Origin: Desulfohalobiaceae bacterium
Lineage (GTDB): Bacteria; Desulfobacterota; Desulfovibrionia; Desulfovibrionales; Desulfothermaceae
Direction of reading: 5' to 3'
Assembly (NCBI GenBank): GCA_021737115.1
Contig: JAIPER010000133.1
Location: 1 to 8,398, forward strand
Length of the DNA stretch: 8,398 nt
The notes under the pieces were generated by a model. That model had not been told where the DNA came from. It saw only the letters and a program-made list of their open reading frames with translations, and did no database searches. Numbering within the stretch: position 1 is the stretch's first letter; each line of letters begins with the position of its first letter. This document shows, piece by piece, positions 1 through 6,302 of this stretch. The position numbers were made by a program, and so were the translations under genes.

Positions 1-259
1 GATATTCCTGATTGTATATCCGCTTGGTGTCCATGTATTCTACAAATATTTCAACATCCTTCACCTGATTTTTGAGGACCTGCTCTGCAGAGGAAACCTG
101 GGCATCCGTCCACTGAAATTCCTTGTGGTATGAATTGAGGATCAGGACCTTCGGGCCGGCCCCGGCAACACCCGGAGCTGAATTGATCAACAGGAGGACA
201 ATCGTCAGGAGAAAACAACAAACTGACTTCTGAAATCCCGACCCCTGTGAATCATTCAT
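1..259 (-). CDS. Exported ABC-substrate-binding-like sensor protein, N-terminal fragment
   Basis: This gene starts at ATG 257-259 and runs off the left edge, so only 86 codons are visible. A GGAG ribosome binding site lies about 6 bases upstream of the ATG. Residues 12-26 form a hydrophobic run (VCCFLLTIVLLLI) and a likely signal-peptidase site follows near Ala32-Gly-Ala34, so the product should be exported. The mature part begins with KVLILNSYHKEFQWTD (37-52) and later shows VEYMDTKRIYNQEY (73-86). This pattern is typical of ABC substrate-binding-like (PF04392-type) domains, which in many bacteria form the periplasmic sensing part of histidine kinases or diguanylate cyclases. Whether a kinase follows cannot be seen. 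Its upstream region shares a 40-base element with that of the hybrid kinase at 2472-5720. The sensor-domain assignment is fairly confident; the full architecture is unknown. Confidence 0.75.
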   Translation of the reverse strand, partial: MNDSQGSGFQKSVCCFLLTIVLLLINSAPGVAGAGPKVLILNSYHKEFQWTDAQVSSAEQVLKNQVKDVEIFVEYMDTKRIYNQEY

Positions 260-347
260 ATACTGCTCCAATTTCAGACTTCGTACCTACGTTACGTCTT
301 TGAACCTTAAGAATTTAAAATATGACTAATCTGTTATGCTGTTCACC

Positions 348-388
348 TTGAAATCCGCGATTGCCAGTTTGATCAGTGAAGAAACTTT
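348..388 (-). promoter_or_regulatory. Upstream element shared with the hybrid-kinase gene, copy A
   Basis: This 41-base segment matches 5805-5844 at 37 of 40 aligned positions with one single-base gap; the three substitutions are all transitions. The most conserved core, read on the plus strand, contains CGATTGCC, then GTTTGATCA, then TGAAGAAACTTT. It lies 89-129 bases upstream of the left-edge sensor's ATG, nearly the same place that copy B takes upstream of the hybrid kinase. Nearer the start codons both leaders also share ACGA, GTC and TTGGAG in that order. A shared regulatory region or a duplicated leader is the simplest reading. The binding protein, if any, is unknown. Confidence 0.5.
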
Positions 389-416
389 GCTCTTACAACA
401 GGCTGTCGACATAACC

Positions 417-498
417 CGTCATTGCGAGGCGTCTTCGCCGAAGCAATCCTTGACAAGAGGCTTTTCTGAAAGATTGCTTCGCTTCGCTCGCAATGACG
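417..498. repeat. 82-base palindromic dispersed repeat
   Basis: The ends are inverted repeats: CGTCATTGCGAG at the left and CTCGCAATGACG at the right. An inner pair GAAGCAATC / GATTGCTTC follows. The whole could fold into a long hairpin. From general knowledge, sequences of this kind (GTCATTGCGAGCGAAGCGAAGCAATC-like, here with an interrupted centre) are scattered in intergenic regions of many bacteria. No transposase is encoded, so it is at most a non-autonomous element. It sits between the stop of the Cache-HAMP gene and the start of the left-edge sensor gene. Confidence 0.75.
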
Positions 499-602
499 AG
501 CGTTGATCAATGCTTGGAAGTGTGACTCCATTCGTCATGGCAAGGACTCTTTGCCAATGCAATGGCATAGACGTTCAATTGAAGTTTCATACGAGTTTGC
601 GG

Positions 603-733
603 ATTTTCCAATTTCCCTCTTCCCTCTTCCCTCTTGCCAATTTCCAATTTCTAATTTCCAATTTCCCTCTTCCCTCTTCCCTCTTGCCAATTTCAAATTT
701 CGAATTTCCAATTTCCAATTTCAAATTTCAACT
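603..733. repeat. Heptamer array 1, at the 3' end of the Cache-HAMP gene
   Basis: This is a polypyrimidine-rich (plus strand) array with a 7-base period. It is built of AATTTCC/AATTTCA-type units alternating with CCCTCTT units, joined by TTGCC. A 40-base block at 605-644 recurs exactly at 655-694. In the sense of the neighbouring gene the array opens with TGAAATT, TGAAATT, GGAAATT, GGAAATT, CGAAATT, TGAAATT, and the first TGA is that gene's stop codon. Array 2 at 2281-2480 is built from the same units. Heptanucleotide tandem repeats of unknown role are known from cyanobacteria (STRR sequences); whether these are related is not known. Confidence 0.85.
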
Positions 734-2257
734 TTCGTCTTCCTCTGCATCATAGATATCCAGATCCGGATACTGTGTTCTCGCACACTCGGGACAGAGG
801 CTGTGGGTCAGTTCGGCCTTGGAATGGGCAGCAATATAGGCATCCACATGATTCCAATAACCCTGATCATCCCGGATCTTCTTGCAGAAGGAACAGATGG
901 GCAGAAGGCCCTGCAGCTCTTTCACTTCACCCAGGGTTTGGCGGAGTTCGCTGATGAGTGCTTCCTTCTCGGACTCGGACTGCTTCCGTAAGGCCACTTC
1001 CTGCTCAAGGGCGGTTATCGAGGTCGTGGACCGGCCAAGCGCTTCAGCCATCTGGTTGAAAGCTTGTGAAAGGTATCCGATCTCATCCTTTCTAGTGCTG
1101 CTGATCCGCACATTGAAATCTCCAGCAGCCACCCGGCGGCTCTTGCGAATGAGTTCCTTCAAGGGGCGTGAAGCCCGCCGCCCGAAAACATGGGCCGCTA
1201 CGGCCAGAACGAACAGGACAAACCCCACAACCAGGGCCATCAGGCCGATTGTAAGATAGGCTTGATCAAGGACGTTCTGTGTTTCAGTTCGGTTCAGGAT
1301 GATCCAGGATTCGCCGCGATTGCCCTTGGCGTGATCCATGGATACTGCAGAACCGCCGAAACGAACAGCATCCAGCTCCGAATCCAAAGCAACCGTTGCG
1401 AAACCCACAACTTCATCCGGGCCGCTCTCTGCACTGCGAAAGACCCCCTTTTGGTCTGTATCCAGGTGCTGGAGATGGTCCGCCGGCAACCGGGTCGATA
1501 AGGGCGGCGATCCGGTCTCGAAGATAACAGCTCCTCCGGAGCGGACCAGTTCAAACCTCCCGAGCAAACGGGAGTCGGCCTGGGTGATCAGCGTACTGAT
1601 GGCTCCAAGGATATTGAGATTGCATTTCAAGATGCCAAGAAGGCCGTTCTCACCCCTGACCGGAACGACCAGCCCCAGGACATAGCCCTGAACGCTTGCA
1701 TCATAGCCGCGGTCGTCGAAATACACAGCTCCCTGACCCTCTTGGAAAGCCCCCTGCCACCAGTATTTCCGGCCATGGGCAAAGGTTGTCAGTTTGGCGG
1801 TGGATGCAGTGAGGGCTCCATACCGGTTGGTCAGGAAGATTTCGCCGTATTCATCCTGCAGACTTGCCTGCTGCTGTTTCAAATACTCAGCCACAGGATT
1901 ATCCGTATACAGTCGAACAAAAGGATCGTTCTCTGCAGGGTTTTCACGCCATCTGTCGTCAAGACGCGTAATGGTTTCCTGTCTGTCTGCTGCAGAGAGG
2001 CGACCATAGAAACGATTGCTCTCAGCCAGGACCTGTTTCAGCAGCGGGGTATTGGCCATCGTGAGAGCGGTTTTGACCTTTTCGAGCAGCAGTTGCTTGA
2101 AATCCCGGGCCGTACTCTGGGCCAGGGCCTGACTGTACTGCATATGCTCAGCCATCAAAGACCGGCTGTAGAAATAGTGCATGCCTGCAGCAAAACACAG
2201 CAGCGCCGCCGTCCCGCTCAGAAAAATCATGACTTTCAGTTTGTGACTGAATTTCAT
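728..2257 (-). CDS. Membrane sensor: Cache domain, HAMP, coiled coil and Cys-rich C-terminal tail, no kinase domain
   Basis: A 509-residue protein starting at ATG 2255-2257, with GGAG nine bases upstream. Transmembrane segments lie near residues 8-30 and 335-358. The ~300-residue region between them is periplasmic and resembles a double Cache ligand-sensing domain; the block WWQGAF, then VYFDDRGYD, then GLVVPVR and LGILKCNLNI (about 165-220) fits that family. A HAMP linker spans about 356-408 (RPLKELIRKSRRVAAGDF, then DEIGYLSQAFNQMAEAL), and a coiled coil spans about 413-447. The tail begins at ICSFCKKIRDDQGYW (Cys455, Cys458), passes His478 and His485, and ends with CPEC (Cys488, Cys491), a plausible zinc site. 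Similar tails occur at the C-termini of PAS and response-regulator proteins, but I know of no defined function. There is no kinase, cyclase or methyl-accepting output domain. It lies 214 bases downstream of the hybrid kinase and is probably co-transcribed with it. The stop codon is the first unit of a heptamer array. Confidence 0.88.
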   Translation of the reverse strand: MKFSHKLKVMIFLSGTAALLCFAAGMHYFYSRSLMAEHMQYSQALAQSTARDFKQLLLEKVKTALTMANTPLLKQVLAESNRFYGRLSAADRQETITRLDDRWRENPAENDPFVRLYTDNPVAEYLKQQQASLQDEYGEIFLTNRYGALTASTAKLTTFAHGRKYWWQGAFQEGQGAVYFDDRGYDASVQGYVLGLVVPVRGENGLLGILKCNLNILGAISTLITQADSRLLGRFELVRSGGAVIFETGSPPLSTRLPADHLQHLDTDQKGVFRSAESGPDEVVGFATVALDSELDAVRFGGSAVSMDHAKGNRGESWIILNRTETQNVLDQAYLTIGLMALVVGFVLFVLAVAAHVFGRRASRPLKELIRKSRRVAAGDFNVRISSTRKDEIGYLSQAFNQMAEALGRSTTSITALEQEVALRKQSESEKEALISELRQTLGEVKELQGLLPICSFCKKIRDDQGYWNHVDAYIAAHSKAELTHSLCPECARTQYPDLDIYDAEEDES

Positions 2258-2280
2258 AAAAAAGCACTCCAGACATCACA

Positions 2281-2480
2281 CTCCAATTTCACTTCTTTCC
2301 CCTCTTCTCTTGCCAATTTCAAATTTCAAATCTCCAATTTCCCTCTTCCTCTTCCCTCTTGCCAATTTCAAATTTCCAATTTCCAATTTCTCTCTTTCCT
2401 CTCCCCTCTTCTCTTGCCAATTTCAAATTTCAAATTTCCAATTTCCCTCTTCCTCTTCCCTCTTGCCAATTTCAAATTTC
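2281..2480. repeat. Heptamer array 2, between the hybrid kinase and the Cache-HAMP gene
   Basis: About 200 bases built from the same AATTTCN and CCCTCTT-type heptamers as array 1. A 78-base block at 2299-2376 recurs at 2403-2480 with one mismatch (position 2332 C against 2436 T), an offset of 104 bases, suggesting a recent duplication inside the array. In gene sense the array starts at the hybrid kinase's last codons: GAA ATT, then TGA AATT, so the stop codon and the preceding two codons are repeat sequence. It fills nearly the whole spacer up to the ribosome binding site of the next gene. Confidence 0.85.
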
Positions 2481-5400
2481 TTTCTGCAAAACCTTCCGCA
2501 GCAAAGCCGCGATCTCCTGCCTGACCACCGGCTTCAGGACAAAGCCGTCAATCCCCAGAGCCTTGCTTTTCTCGGCATTGATCTGATCACTGAACCCTGT
2601 ACAGAGGACCACGGGAATGTCCGGCCTGATGCGCTTCAATTCCGTGCTGAGCTGCAAGCCGCTCATATTGGGCATGCTCATATCCGTGATCACCAGATCA
2701 ACAGCGTATGGATCGGCCCTGAAGGCCTCCAGGGCCTCCACGCTGCCGGTACTGACCGTCACCCGGTAGCCCAGACGCTCCAGGATCTGCTGCTCCATTT
2801 TGACGATGGCCAGCTCGTCGTCCACCAGGAGCAAACTCTCCGTCCCGCCCAGGACAGGCAGATCCGGATCAGTCTGCCGCTCCAGGCTTGTGTTCTCCAG
2901 GACCGGAAAATAGACCCGGATCTCGGTGCCCTGGCCCGGTGTGCTGGTAATCTGAATGTCCCCGTTGCTCTTCTTGACAATGCCCTGCACCACGGAGAGT
3001 CCCAGGCCGGTTCCCTTGCCGGTTTCTTTTGTCGTAAAATAGGGCTCGAAGATTTTGTCCAGGACATGCTGTTCAATCCCGCTGCCGGTATCCTCAACAC
3101 TGAGCCGAACATATACTCCGGGGGCAAAATCCGGCTGGAGCTTGGGATCGGGTTCCATGCGGATCTGTTCAAGCCCAACCATGAGACGGCCGCCTCTCGC
3201 TTCCATGGCCTGGTAGGCGTTGGTGGCCAGGTTCATGAGAATCTGATGGATCTGGGTGGGATCGGCCACCACCAGACCGCAGTCGGCCTGGATGTCCTGC
3301 TGGATGTCGATCTTTGCCGGCAGCGAGGCTCGAAGGAGTTTCAGGGCCTCCTTGAGGATGGGCTGCAGTCTGATGGGTTTGTATTCCTGTTCCCCCTGGC
3401 GGCTGAAGGCCAGGATCTGCTTGACCAGGTCTCTGGCCCGCATCGAGGCCTGCAGGATTTCGTCGATATGGCTGTGCAGGGGGCTGTCAGCCGAGACATC
3501 TTCTTTGAGCAGCTCGGTAAAGCCCATCAAGGGATAGAGAATGTTGTTGAAATCATGGGCGATGCCCCCGGCCAGGGTGCCGATGGCCTCCATCTTCTGG
3601 GCCTGCTGCAGCTGTTTTTCCAGGGCCAGTTTCTCCCGCTCATAGCGCCTCCGCCGGATCTGATCCCAGCAGTTCTCCAAAAGCAGCATCATTTGGCGGG
3701 CATCGATGTCTTCATACAGGGCTTCCTTGTTGCCCACCGCGGCCAGGGCGACAAGGCGCTCACCATCGAAAACAGGCACCCCCATGAATCGTGAAATATG
3801 GACATGGCCTTCGGGACAGCCCTTTTTTGCCGGATGATCCTCGGTATACGCATTGATGATGCAAGGCTTTCGGGTTCTGACCGGCTCTCCCCAGATGCCG
3901 GCCTCGGCAATGGGAAATGTCAGAGGGTGGTCCTGAACCCCGCATTGGGCCATGGCCTGATCCGACCAGGCGTGGATCTGCATGACCTGCTCATCCGGGG
4001 TCAGAAAGCCCAGGAAGCCGATGGGGCTGTCCGAGAGCTCCAGCATGCGCTCCAGCACATAATCAAAGACCTCCTGCTCCGTTGCCTCGGGCATGCCGGC
4101 AAGGTGATGGACAATTTCCAGCCGCAGGCGATTGATCCTGTTTTCCCGCTCAACCCGCTTGCGCAGGGTGATGTCCATAAAGATGCAGGCGAATTGATGC
4201 TTCACCGGGCTGAAAGCTCTGACATAGAAGAAACGCCCGATAACCTGGGAATACCCTTCAAAGGTTGCCGGCTCGCCGGTCAGGGCAACATGGCCGTACT
4301 TTTCGATCCATTCAGGTTCGATTGCGGGCATGATTTCAAGGGCGGTTTTCCCGATCAAGGCTTCAGCCTTGAAACCGGTCAGAAGTTCAAACGCCGGGTT
4401 AACAGCCAAAAACCGATAATCAACCGGATTTCCTTTTTCGTCTGTTACAATCTCATGAAGTGCGAATCCGTCAATCATCTCCTGAAACAGCATCCGGTAA
4501 TCCTGCTCCATGCGCTCTTTTTCCGTGATGTCCTCAAGGGTGGAGACCATGCCGTCGAAGACCTCGTTTGTATCCAACAAGGGTGCCGCACTGATGGACA
4601 GCAACACCCGCCGGCCGTCCGGCCACTCGATGGCGTGCCGGACATTCGAAACCGGCTTACCTGTTTTCTGAACGAGCGAAAACGGCAACTGGTTTTCAGG
4701 AAAAGGGTTTCCATCAAAATCAGTAATTTTCCAAACCGGATCGTTATACAATGGCCCGGCGGTTTCAGACAGCTGCAGGCCCAGAATGGATTTCGCCCGA
4801 CGGTTGGCATAGACAACGCGACCTTCCCTGGAAACAACGGTGATGCCTGCAGGGCTGGTGTCCATGATCCTTTCAACGAGATCCCTCTCCCCCTGCAGAG
4901 CCATTTCGATCTGCTTCTGTTCGGTGATGTCGAGGGCAAAACCAATGGTGCCCGATATACCTTCCGCGCCATCCCTCCAGACAATTTTATCGGTACGGCT
5001 CCAACCGAAGTCACCTGAAGGTTTGACATGCTGTTCAATGATGCCGTGCTCCGACTCCCCTTTTGCAAGGGAGGCGCGGTCGCCATCTCTATATCTCCTG
5101 GCAATCTCTTCGGGAAACAATTCAAAATCCGTTTTGCCGATCACCTCTTGATAGGACAATCCCACGGTTTCGCAGTACTTCCGGTTGACCTGCAGATATC
5201 GTCCCTGGCTGTCCTTCTGCCAGATGAGTGCCGGAGAGGCATCCAGAACGGTCGTGAGTTCCTGCTGAGTCCTTTCAAGGCGATTTTTGGTCTGTTCAAG
5301 CTCCTCAATCTTACTGTCCAGGGCCATCAGGGTCTTGGCCTGCAGCCGTTCCTGTTCCCGGGGCAGGGAGAGGTCCTGCATGACCACAACCGCGCTTGTG

Positions 5401-5720
5401 ACATCCTTCTGATCATACACAGGTGATATGGAGACCCGCATCTCCCGCTCTGCGCCGGTTTTGTCCTTGAGACGGCCTTCATGGTGCAGGAGGGGAAGCT
5501 CCTCGGCAATGGCCTTGTCCACCGGGCAGTTCATCCTGCAGTTCTGGGCGGCATCGCTGAAAAGCTCATAGCATTTCCTGCCCAGCGCGTCCTGCAGTGA
5601 ACAGCCGGTCAGCTGTTCAGCCGCCGGATTCAGATACTGAATGTTCATATCCAGGTCCCGGACATAGACCTGTTCCTGCATGCTTTCCAAAACTTTGTCG
5701 GGGATATTGTTGAATTTCAT
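2472..5720 (-). CDS. Soluble hybrid histidine kinase, PAS x4 - GAF - HisKA - HATPase - receiver
   Basis: A 1082-residue protein starting at ATG 5718-5720, with GGAG ten bases upstream. No membrane segment is seen, so it should be cytoplasmic. Domains in order: PAS1 about 8-118; a coiled coil 120-155; PAS2 about 155-268 (ending FALDITEQK); PAS3 about 281-402 (ending TLEDITEKE); PAS4 about 405-521 (ending FMDITLRKR); a GAF_2-type domain about 535-690 (GIWGEPVRTRKPCIINAY, FMGVPVFDGERLVALAAVGN); HisKA with phospho-acceptor His722 in AHDFNNIL; HATPase with N box around Asn830/Asn834, G1 box DTGSGI (877-882), F box FEPYFTTK (891-898) and G2 box GKGTGLGLS (901-909); and a receiver domain with acidic Asp967/Asp968, phospho-acceptor Asp1013 and Lys1063. 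All catalytic residues are present. PAS1 carries Cys40, Cys50, Cys61 and Cys65, which might bind a cofactor or sense redox. The attached receiver implies a phosphorelay. The next gene downstream is the Cache-HAMP protein. The stop codon lies in a repeat array. Confidence 0.96.
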   Translation of the reverse strand: MKFNNIPDKVLESMQEQVYVRDLDMNIQYLNPAAEQLTGCSLQDALGRKCYELFSDAAQNCRMNCPVDKAIAEELPLLHHEGRLKDKTGAEREMRVSISPVYDQKDVTSAVVVMQDLSLPREQERLQAKTLMALDSKIEELEQTKNRLERTQQELTTVLDASPALIWQKDSQGRYLQVNRKYCETVGLSYQEVIGKTDFELFPEEIARRYRDGDRASLAKGESEHGIIEQHVKPSGDFGWSRTDKIVWRDGAEGISGTIGFALDITEQKQIEMALQGERDLVERIMDTSPAGITVVSREGRVVYANRRAKSILGLQLSETAGPLYNDPVWKITDFDGNPFPENQLPFSLVQKTGKPVSNVRHAIEWPDGRRVLLSISAAPLLDTNEVFDGMVSTLEDITEKERMEQDYRMLFQEMIDGFALHEIVTDEKGNPVDYRFLAVNPAFELLTGFKAEALIGKTALEIMPAIEPEWIEKYGHVALTGEPATFEGYSQVIGRFFYVRAFSPVKHQFACIFMDITLRKRVERENRINRLRLEIVHHLAGMPEATEQEVFDYVLERMLELSDSPIGFLGFLTPDEQVMQIHAWSDQAMAQCGVQDHPLTFPIAEAGIWGEPVRTRKPCIINAYTEDHPAKKGCPEGHVHISRFMGVPVFDGERLVALAAVGNKEALYEDIDARQMMLLLENCWDQIRRRRYEREKLALEKQLQQAQKMEAIGTLAGGIAHDFNNILYPLMGFTELLKEDVSADSPLHSHIDEILQASMRARDLVKQILAFSRQGEQEYKPIRLQPILKEALKLLRASLPAKIDIQQDIQADCGLVVADPTQIHQILMNLATNAYQAMEARGGRLMVGLEQIRMEPDPKLQPDFAPGVYVRLSVEDTGSGIEQHVLDKIFEPYFTTKETGKGTGLGLSVVQGIVKKSNGDIQITSTPGQGTEIRVYFPVLENTSLERQTDPDLPVLGGTESLLLVDDELAIVKMEQQILERLGYRVTVSTGSVEALEAFRADPYAVDLVITDMSMPNMSGLQLSTELKRIRPDIPVVLCTGFSDQINAEKSKALGIDGFVLKPVVRQEIAALLRKVLQKEI

Positions 5721-5746
5721 AATAAAAATACTCCAAGACTCGTATT

Positions 5747-5775
5747 TTTATATACTATTTTTTAAATTATTGAAA
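5747..5775 (-). promoter_or_regulatory. Possible sigma-70-type promoter of the hybrid kinase gene
   Basis: On the minus strand a -10 like hexamer TATAAA (5747-5752) lies 17 bases after a weak -35 like TTTCAA (5770-5775). Transcription would start near 5740, leaving a leader of about 20 bases that contains the GGAG ribosome binding site at 5731-5734. The region is very AT-rich, which favours a promoter but also makes chance matches likely. The shared element at 5805-5844 would lie about 30-70 bases upstream of the -35, a reasonable place for an activator site. Confidence 0.4.
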
Positions 5776-5804
5776 TACATGATTGAGTTGTTGTTCTTTT
5801 GATG

Positions 5805-5844
5805 TTGAATCCACGATTGCCGGTTTGATCAATGAAGAAACTTT
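5805..5844 (-). promoter_or_regulatory. Upstream element shared with the left-edge sensor gene, copy B
   Basis: This is the second copy of the element at 348-388. It lies 85-124 bases upstream of the hybrid kinase ATG. It contains the palindrome TTGATCAA (5824-5831); copy A has TTGATCAG at the same place. The flanking sequence on both sides diverges, so only this block and the region near the ribosome binding site are conserved between the two leaders. Function is inferred only from conservation and position. Confidence 0.5.
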
Positions 5845-5915
5845 ATCCAACCGGAAGGATTGGGGGAAGATTGGATTGCGACCATGATTTCCCGGTGGCA
5901 GGGACATAGCCTTTT

Positions 5916-6089
5916 TTAGGACAACCTTTTCAGTATTCGTTTCGCGAGGCCGTCTTCTATTTCGGTATGCCTTGGAACTGGTTGGCTTTTTCCTGATTGC
6001 GGATTTTTATACCAGTCGTGATTGGCACCATGGCGCACGAAAACACAACCATTGGACTGGATTGTTTTGATCAGCTGTTTTCTTTTCAA
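5916..6089 (-). CDS. hicA: HicA-type mRNA interferase toxin
   Basis: A 57-residue HicA (YcfA-like) toxin, the RNase half of a HicAB system that cleaves mRNA at the ribosome. Key features are the start LKRKQLIKTIQSNGCVFVRHG, the catalytic region GANHDWY, and the end PVPRHTEIEDGLAKRILKRLS, which is the family signature. I chose the TTG start at 6087-6089 because it overlaps the hicB stop as TTGA, has GGAAG seven bases upstream, gives the usual length of HicA proteins, and places the catalytic histidine at residue 24, as in studied HicA toxins. A GTG start at 6111-6113 would add eight residues (6113 as the gene end) but has only a weak ribosome binding site. The overlap implies translational coupling with the antitoxin. 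Confidence 0.88.
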   Translation of the reverse strand: MKRKQLIKTIQSNGCVFVRHGANHDWYKNPQSGKSQPVPRHTEIEDGLAKRILKRLS

Positions 6090-6277
6090 ATGGCCACTTC
6101 CAAGAGCTGACACGGTTCTGCTTCAGGCACCAGACCGTTACGAATATCAGTATAAATTTCGATGAGATTTTCTGTTAATTCATCCAATGTTTCACCCTGA
6201 CTTTCGTAATCGGGATATTCCTGTATATGCCCGATAAACCATTCATTTTTGTTTTTATACACGATATTGAACTTCAT
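6086..6277 (-). CDS. hicB: HicB-type antitoxin, short form
   Basis: A 63-residue antitoxin starting at ATG 6275-6277, with GGAGA about eight bases upstream. It has the HicB partial-RNase-H-like fold signature: MKFNIVYKNKNEWFIGHIQEYP, then SQGETLDELTENLIEIYTDI. Full-length HicB proteins also have a C-terminal DNA-binding domain (ribbon-helix-helix or helix-turn-helix). This one ends before such a domain, as many short HicB proteins do, so autoregulation by this protein alone is doubtful. It would neutralise HicA by binding it. The gene order here is antitoxin first, toxin second, the reverse of the E. coli hicAB order. It starts 25 bases after the stop of the nuclease-like gene, so the three genes may be one transcript. 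Confidence 0.88.
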   Translation of the reverse strand: MKFNIVYKNKNEWFIGHIQEYPDYESQGETLDELTENLIEIYTDIRNGLVPEAEPCQLLEVAI

Positions 6278-6302
6278 GATTGTCTCTCCAGAGCGCCTTG
6301 CG

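Larger units (their letters stand above)
260..727. other. Non-coding gap filled with repeats
   Basis: No convincing gene is present. From left to right it holds the leader of the left-edge sensor gene, the 41-base element shared with the hybrid-kinase leader (348-388), an 82-base palindromic repeat (417-498), a stretch with no clear feature (499-602), and the heptamer array (603-733) that touches the stop codon of the Cache-HAMP gene. The open frames here on the plus strand are pure translations of the repeat (F-P-I-S-N-F-Q type residues) and are not believable proteins. Confidence 0.7.

Noticed and set aside
348..388. Sigma-54 promoter in the shared element (TGGCAA in minus sense in copy A)
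   Set aside because: The -12 TTGC part is missing at the required spacing, and copy B has CGGCAA in place of TGGCAA.
538..556. Small hairpin TGGCAA / TTGCCA as a terminator
   Set aside because: The stem is only six base pairs with no T run on either strand, so it is not convincing.
503..991. Plus-strand frames with repeated F-P-I-S-N-F-Q type residues
   Set aside because: The 7-residue protein period simply reflects the 7-base DNA repeat read in three frames; the remainder is antisense to the Cache-HAMP gene tail.
603..2480. CRISPR array
   Set aside because: The repeat unit is 7 bases with no unique spacers, and there are no cas genes.
2310..3794. Long plus-strand open frame (494 codons) opposite the hybrid kinase
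   Set aside because: It lies antisense to conserved catalytic domains, begins inside the heptamer repeat, and its translation shows no recognisable domain. It is a shadow of codon bias in the real gene.
3798..5018. Plus-strand open frame (406 codons) opposite the PAS/GAF region
   Set aside because: Antisense to conserved PAS and GAF domains, with no family resemblance of its own.
5820..5854. Inverted repeat CCGGTT...AACCGG around copy B as an operator or terminator
   Set aside because: The arms are not conserved in copy A and are short with a long spacer.
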